Shown here piece by piece: positions 35,297 to 40,300 of a stretch of 40,300 nt of DNA. Source of the stretch: an uncultured Mycoplasmatota bacterium (GTDB lineage Bacteria > Bacillota_I > Bacilli_A > RF39 > UBA660); NCBI GenBank assembly GCA_947365915.1, contig CANAXT010000008.1, positions 1 through 40,300 of the forward strand, in the 5' to 3' direction. The translations under genes were made by a program, and so were the position numbers. The notes under the pieces are model-generated. The model made no database searches and was not told the DNA's origin. It saw nothing but the letters and a program-made list of their open reading frames with translations. Numbering within the stretch: the first letter of the stretch is position 1; each line of letters opens with the position of its first letter.

Positions 35297-38185
35297 ATGA
35301 AAAAAAGACTAGGATTTTTATTTTTATTTGTACTATGTAGTTTTTTCGTTCCTTTTGTTTCATCAAAAGCAGCTTCTACTTTTGATGTGTATTTAGAAAA
35401 TGGAAATAATAATAATTTTTATACAAGTTTTGGAACTTATCAAGAGGCATATAATTATGTACAAGCAAAAGAAAAGGAAAACCAGGCGTATAACTGGAGT
35501 ATTCTTAATAGTGGAACTGTACGATATGCAACTTATGCTTTGGTAAATTTTAATACAAAGGGCAATGCGAACACGACTTATACGATTGAACACAATAATA
35601 AGCAAGGGTATACGAATGGTGCTTTTGGTGCAGATGCTGCTTTTTTAGGAACATCTGCTGATGGATCTAAAGTACGATTTAAGTTGTCTGGTGTGATTGG
35701 CTGGGTTAATTCAAATGAAGTTGAAGTTGTAAATATGAATCAAGCCAATTATAACGCAAGATATACTTCTAGTTATCAAATTGTAAAAGGAGAGTTTACC
35801 CATAATATATCTAAAAATACAAATTCTTATAGTATTACAGCTATTACGTTAGGTCATGAAATACCTACAGGTGTTGTGAATAATAAATATTATTGGAGTT
35901 ATGATGGACATTATTTTTATACGGAAAGTATGGAAGGGTATCGGGCTATGATACGAGATTATAAAGCTGGTGTTCATACGAATGCATTGAATGCGAGAGC
36001 TCCTTATTATAATTATTATCAATTTTTGTCTCATCGTTCTATTTCTAATTATACTTCGAATCAGATTCGTCAAGATTTAAGTTATTATAATTCAAAGGCA
36101 ATTCCTGGTACAACATTATTAGAAAGACAATCTCAACTCTTTGGGGAAGAAGTTACTTTTGTCCAATATCAGGGAGAGTTTGGTGCGAATGCGATGTTGG
36201 TGTATGGGGTTGCTAAGAATGAATCTGCTTTTGGACGAAGTAATTTTGCGATAAATCGAAATAATTTGTTTGGTCATAGTGCTTATGATTCTAATCCCGG
36301 GAAAGCGGATTATTATGATACGGTAGGAATTGGAATTTATGCTCATACAAGGTATTTTGTTTCAGAAAGTTATACAAATCCAAGTGGAAATAATTATTAT
36401 GGAGGATTTCTTGGTGATAAGGGATCTGGATTTAATGTAAGATATGCATCTGATCCATATTGGGGAGAAAAGGCAGCAAAGTATTATTATGCTTTTGATA
36501 AAGTTTATGGATATCAGGATTTTAAAAAGTATGGATTAGGTGTGAAAGAAGGTAGTGGTAATTACCCAATTCAAGCAAGTCCAAGTAAAAATGCGGCAAC
36601 TTTGTATTATACTGGTACAACTAATAATTTTGTGGTGACTGTGTTATCTTCTGTTACTGGTGATTATATCAATGGAAGTAATGTTTGGTATAAGATTCAG
36701 TCTGATCCAACTTTGAATGGTTCTAGAACAGGGTATGTGACTGGTCAAGGTTTCTATAATTATGATCATAATGTTGCATATATTCATTCTTCTTATTTGA
36801 CTTATGTTCAAGGTGGAAAAGCGGAGAAGAAACGTTATACAATTAATTTTAATCCGAATGGTGGAACATTTGATGATAAAACAGCCACGACGAAAAGTCT
36901 CAGTGTAGAAGAGTATGTAATTCCAGATATTAAAGCGCCTAGTAAAGCGAATTCTGTATTCTTAGGTTGGGATAAGACAGTAGAAGCTGCTACTGAAAAT
37001 ACAACTTATACGGCAGTTTATCGTTCCAATAAAAGTTATCAAATTACATTTGATGCTGCAGGAGGAGAGTATCCAGATGGGACTACTTCCAAGGTGGTTT
37101 ATACAGGCGAAAATGAGAAACCAATCTTTAATATAGAACCAAGTAGAGATGGTTATGTCTTTATTGGTTGGGATAAAACAGTAGTAGCAGCGACTGGAAA
37201 TACAACTTATAAAGCACAGTATCAAAATGCTTTAGAGAATGATGATTTGGTACAAAAAGATGCATTCTTCTATTTGGATCATGTTTCTTCTAAGAATGGG
37301 AAGTTATATATTAAAGGATTTCAAACGATTGAAGGAATTAATAATAATTTGAATACTGGAATTCATTATATGGTAATGTTAGTAAATGTTGATGATGAAG
37401 ATGAGGTTTATGTGGAATCTGCTCGAAGATTAAAAGATTCTAAAGAAATTCCGTATCCTTCTTATGGAATGGGAAATTATGATTATTCTTATGCTTGGTT
37501 TGAGTTAGAAACAGATTTTGATGGTGTTGAAAGTGGAAATTATGTTGCAACTGTTATTGCATATACCAATCATGAGTTTTCAGTATCTATTTTAAGTAAT
37601 AAGATGTTTGCTCCACAGGCAACTAGTTATAGTGGGAAAAAAGAAGTAATGATTCGAAATGATTATTATATTGATGAACAGCCTATTGAGTTTGTTGTTC
37701 GTGATCATAAATTAGCAGATAGGACAACGAGTACTTATACATTTAATCAATTTGATCAGTTTTTTGAGTTAGATTTTAATGATCGTAATTTATTGCATAT
37801 TAAAGGATATACTTATTCATACGGTATGAATTTGGCTCCAACAGTGAAAGTATCTAGAAAGATTATTTTTGAGAATCAGGATACTTATAAAACAGTTTCT
37901 ATGCCAGTAAATGCGATTAAGGGAGATTATGATCCAGTGTTACCAGAAAGTGATTCTTTATCAAAATCATTGGCTTGGTATGATGGCAATTTAGATTTAA
38001 GTGGTTTAGAAAAAGGAACTTATCGGATTTATTTAGCAACTACTTCTAATATTTCAGATTATTCTGAGTTGACTGATTTGTTTAATCAGGATTTGAGTGG
38101 TAAGACGAAGACGATTAATGGAAAAACATATCAGTTCCAAATTATTAGTGAACGTGGTAATATTCTAGAACTTGTTGTTTCATAA
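35297..38185 (+). CDS. secreted glucosaminidase-like cell-wall hydrolase with InlB B-type repeats
   Basis: Signal peptide ending SSKAAS; YGVAKNESAFGRSNFAINRNNLFGHSAYDSNPG...GIYAHTRYFVSESY glucosaminidase-like core; two repeats YTINFNPNGGTF...FLGWDKTVEAATENTTYTAVY / YQITFDAAGGEY...FIGWDKTVVAATGNTTYKAQY. Confidence 0.85.
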   Translation: MKKRLGFLFLFVLCSFFVPFVSSKAASTFDVYLENGNNNNFYTSFGTYQEAYNYVQAKEKENQAYNWSILNSGTVRYATYALVNFNTKGNANTTYTIEHNNKQGYTNGAFGADAAFLGTSADGSKVRFKLSGVIGWVNSNEVEVVNMNQANYNARYTSSYQIVKGEFTHNISKNTNSYSITAITLGHEIPTGVVNNKYYWSYDGHYFYTESMEGYRAMIRDYKAGVHTNALNARAPYYNYYQFLSHRSISNYTSNQIRQDLSYYNSKAIPGTTLLERQSQLFGEEVTFVQYQGEFGANAMLVYGVAKNESAFGRSNFAINRNNLFGHSAYDSNPGKADYYDTVGIGIYAHTRYFVSESYTNPSGNNYYGGFLGDKGSGFNVRYASDPYWGEKAAKYYYAFDKVYGYQDFKKYGLGVKEGSGNYPIQASPSKNAATLYYTGTTNNFVVTVLSSVTGDYINGSNVWYKIQSDPTLNGSRTGYVTGQGFYNYDHNVAYIHSSYLTYVQGGKAEKKRYTINFNPNGGTFDDKTATTKSLSVEEYVIPDIKAPSKANSVFLGWDKTVEAATENTTYTAVYRSNKSYQITFDAAGGEYPDGTTSKVVYTGENEKPIFNIEPSRDGYVFIGWDKTVVAATGNTTYKAQYQNALENDDLVQKDAFFYLDHVSSKNGKLYIKGFQTIEGINNNLNTGIHYMVMLVNVDDEDEVYVESARRLKDSKEIPYPSYGMGNYDYSYAWFELETDFDGVESGNYVATVIAYTNHEFSVSILSNKMFAPQATSYSGKKEVMIRNDYYIDEQPIEFVVRDHKLADRTTSTYTFNQFDQFFELDFNDRNLLHIKGYTYSYGMNLAPTVKVSRKIIFENQDTYKTVSMPVNAIKGDYDPVLPESDSLSKSLAWYDGNLDLSGLEKGTYRIYLATTSNISDYSELTDLFNQDLSGKTKTINGKTYQFQIISERGNILELVVS
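36838..37221 (+). repeat. two InlB B (Listeria-Bacteroides) type protein repeats
   Basis: GWDKTVxAATxNTTYxAxY occurs twice in the translation of the 35297-38185 gene. Confidence 0.8.
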
Positions 38186-38213
38186 AGGTACGAGTGCATT
38201 CGTATCTTTTTTT
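38184..38213 (+). terminator. rho-independent terminator
   Basis: AAAGGTACGA-GTGCAT-TCGTATCTTT followed by TTTT. Confidence 0.85.
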
Positions 38214-38320
38214 GTAGTTACTACTCAGAGATAAAAAAATTAAATATAACAATATAGTTTCAAAAAGTAGTAAAAAGGAAAAATGCTTCTATAATAGAAA
38301 ATAAAGGAGATGATAATCTT

Positions 38321-38626
38321 ATGGCAAATCCAATATATGAATTGTATGAAAAAGAAGTTGTGAAAAATGAAAGATTATCAAAAAAATATAAAAAGGTAAA
38401 AATAGAATTGGATTCTATAAAAGCAGAAAATAAAAGATTACAAAAAAAGGTGGAAGAAATAGATGAATATATTGAACACTCAATAACCAAAGCAGTTAAC
38501 AAAATTACTGAACAATTTGAAGAAAAGATTCAACAATTAGAAGAACAAATACAAATTAAAGATGCAGAAATAAATCATATAAATAAAAACAATACTAATT
38601 CTAGTAGGTCATCTAATACAGATTAA
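38321..38626 (+). pseudogene. N-terminal fragment of IS66-type transposase (coiled coil + NSS-rich motif)
   Basis: LKAENKRLQKK-like coiled coil then EINHINKNNTNSSRSSNTD*, matching the recalled IS66 N-terminal pattern. Confidence 0.6.
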
Positions 38627-38861
38627 GACTTGATCTAGAGAGAAAAAATTACCAAGGCCAGTTTCATATAATGCTGTATTAAAGAGTTTAGGTAGATAAC
38701 AAATGATTATCAATACAGAATGAAATGAGAGGATAAGCATATATGAAAACAGTATTGGCTATTCGTTCACTTAAAATAATAAGTAGATGATAAGTTTGTA
38801 ATAGAACATATAGGTTAACCGTTTTCATTGTGCAAAGGTTTAAGAATGATAAAAAAATAAG

Positions 38862-39017
38862 ATAAAAATATCAGGAGAATTTAGAACAGTAGAAGGAGCA
38901 AAAGAGTTTGCGTCATCAATGAGTATTATAAAAACGGGTATAAAATGAAAAATAAATCTATTAGGATCTATTCGTGATTTTTTTGATAATAAGGAATTGT
39001 TTAGATATCAAGGTTAA
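38862..39017 (+). pseudogene. C-terminal fragment of IS66-type transposase with in-frame TGA
   Basis: IKISGEFRTVEGAKEFASSMSIIKTGIK*KINLLGSIRDFFDNKELFRYQG*. Confidence 0.55.
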
Positions 39018-39182
39018 ATTTTAGCCTTTTTTCATAGTGAATAGCTGGGTAGTAACATTTTATTATGCTTATCTATAACTAAATAGTTACAAAATGATAA
39101 AGTTTGATATAAAAAAGTTATACTGTATATAGTAAAGGGATGATAAGAAATGAAGAAAATTTCATTAACAAATAGTAACCTA

Positions 39183-39192
39183 GGGGGGGGGG
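39183..39192 (+). repeat. 10-G homopolymer tract
   Basis: CCTA-GGGGGGGGGG-CATAA in a very AT-rich region. Confidence 0.95.
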
Positions 39193-39285
39193 CATAAAAT
39201 ATAAATTTATAGAAAAGATGACTCCATTTTGAATAGTTTCAGTTTTACAGAACATAATAGAGTGTAGGAAAGAAAAACTTGCATC

Positions 39286-39305
39286 ATAGTCTATAATAGG
39301 CTATA
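39286..39305 (+). promoter_or_regulatory. 20-bp element shared with the first pilin-like gene
   Basis: ATAGTCTATAATAGGCTATA, 18/20 identical to 23861-23880. Confidence 0.55.
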
Positions 39306-39330
39306 ATATATTTAGAATGGAGATGGCTAA

Positions 39331-40300
39331 ATGAGAAAAAAAGGTTTTACATTAATTGAGTTATTAGCGGTGATTGTGATTTTGGCTGTAATTGCTTTAA
39401 TTGCAGTACCAATTATATTAAATATTGTGAATAAATCAAAAAAGAGTGCTTTTTTAGATAGTACATATGGATTATTAGAAAGTGCGAAGTTATTATATGC
39501 GGAAAGTATATTAGAAGGCGGATTATCAGAAGAAAAAACGTTTTCTTTTGATGGAGGAAAACCAGAGGGTTTAAGTTATAGTGGAGCAAGTCCAAAAGGT
39601 GGAATGGTTGTAGTAACACCAAATGGAGAAATTAGTATTGCGATTCATAATGGAGAATGGTGTGCGATCAAGGGATTTTTAGATCATGAGGTAACGTTAT
39701 TAAAGTATGAAGAAGGAAAATGTATGTTATCAGAGAATGAGAAAGATCCAGTGATTGCTTTAAATGGAGATAGTACAGTTTATGTAGAAGTAGGAGGGAC
39801 TTATACAGAACTAGGAGCGCAAGCAAGTACTAGAGGTGGAGATATTTTAGAATATACGACAGAGATCGAAAGGAATGATGAAGTAGTAAGTAATATCGAT
39901 ACAATGGTAGAAGGAACATATCAAGTGATTTATACAACAACAAGTAATGATAAAACAGCGTCTGTAACAAGAACTGTGGTAGTATTATATATGACACCAG
40001 TAATAACAATGACAGAGAGTAATGAAACATATGTAAAAGAGAAAGAAGTATTGATCAATGTAAGTGGAGTAAAACCAAACAATGTAGAGTCATTTATATA
40101 TGAGATAAAAAAAGATGGTGCTTCTGTATCAAAAGAGACTGTATCAGGTTTGACTAAGACAATAACATTAAATGAAACAGGGATTTATGAAGTAAATGTA
40201 ACTGTAACTGATAATAACAGTCATACAAATACATTGAGTAAAACATATAAAATAGATCAAACCAAACCAAGTATCACAGTACCAGAAAATACAGTATTAA
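39331..40300 (+). CDS. second prepilin-type N-terminal cleavage/methylation domain protein, truncated by window end
   Basis: MRKKGFTLIELLAVIVILAVIALIAVPIILNIVNKSKKSAFLDSTYGLLESAKLLYAESILEGGLSEEKTFSFDGGKP...; collinear and closely similar to 23905 onward; open to the last base. Confidence 0.9.
   Translation, partial: MRKKGFTLIELLAVIVILAVIALIAVPIILNIVNKSKKSAFLDSTYGLLESAKLLYAESILEGGLSEEKTFSFDGGKPEGLSYSGASPKGGMVVVTPNGEISIAIHNGEWCAIKGFLDHEVTLLKYEEGKCMLSENEKDPVIALNGDSTVYVEVGGTYTELGAQASTRGGDILEYTTEIERNDEVVSNIDTMVEGTYQVIYTTTSNDKTASVTRTVVVLYMTPVITMTESNETYVKEKEVLINVSGVKPNNVESFIYEIKKDGASVSKETVSGLTKTITLNETGIYEVNVTVTDNNSHTNTLSKTYKIDQTKPSITVPENTVL

Larger units (their letters stand above)
38217..39056 (+). 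mobile_element. decayed IS66-like insertion sequence relic with terminal inverted repeats
   Basis: Ends GTTACTACTCAG (38217-38228) and CTGGGTAGTAAC (39045-39056), 11/12 inverted match; inside, an N-terminal transposase fragment (NKNNTNSSRSSNTD, cf. KNSSNSSKPSSTD) and a C-terminal fragment with internal stop. Confidence 0.6.

Noticed and set aside
36838-37221. Direct repeat suggestive of a recent duplication
   Set aside because: It is the known InlB B-type protein repeat; DNA divergence between the two units indicates an ordinary domain repeat.
35393-37225. Several minus-strand ORFs inside the glucosaminidase-like gene
   Set aside because: Antisense shadow ORFs; the sense frame has signal peptide, enzymatic core and InlB repeats.
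38260-38502. Minus-strand 80-aa ORF opposite the IS66 N-terminal fragment
   Set aside because: Phe/Ser/Ile-rich complement of a Lys/Glu-rich coiled coil; no independent support.
23905-40300. A DGR reverse transcriptase or template repeat within this window
   Set aside because: No ORF between the two pilin-like genes carries a reverse-transcriptase YxDD-type motif, and I could not see a near-copy of the 26590-26748 tail elsewhere in the window. The DGR idea is therefore kept only as a hypothesis needing the flanking sequence.

Overview
This is a low-GC, densely coded window, probably from a Firmicutes/Bacilli-type chromosome using the standard code. That taxonomic guess is inference only. Most of it is housekeeping or ordinary accessory genes: two tandem O6-alkylguanine alkyltransferase homologues, a divergent aminopeptidase C-like protein, a P-type cation ATPase, murD, eno, ftsK/spoIIIE, rsmE, mtaB, recD2, a CDP-alcohol phosphatidyltransferase, a LysR regulator, a SWIM/SNF2 helicase, a TIGR01212 radical SAM protein, a YfcC-like transporter, a YgjP/SprT-like metallopeptidase, an M23 peptidase and a secreted glucosaminidase-like protein with InlB-type repeats. 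The most unusual part is a pair of very similar prepilin-leader surface proteins (23905-26748, and 39331 running off the window end). They have Ig-like domains, and the complete copy ends in a formylglycine-enzyme/C-type-lectin-like module whose last ~50 residues resemble variable proteins of diversity-generating retroelements (DGRs). No reverse transcriptase or template repeat was found in the window, so the DGR idea remains a hypothesis. Both copies share a near-identical 20-bp upstream element. The second copy is preceded by an IS66-like relic and a 10-G tract. Other points of interest are an HD-domain gene split exactly at an in-phase A AAA AAA heptamer, a tandem double APH/choline-kinase-like protein, and a structured intergenic region at about 34980-35120. 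No rRNA, tRNA or CRISPR array was recognised. All calls come from reading the sequence and recalled family motifs; no database search was run.
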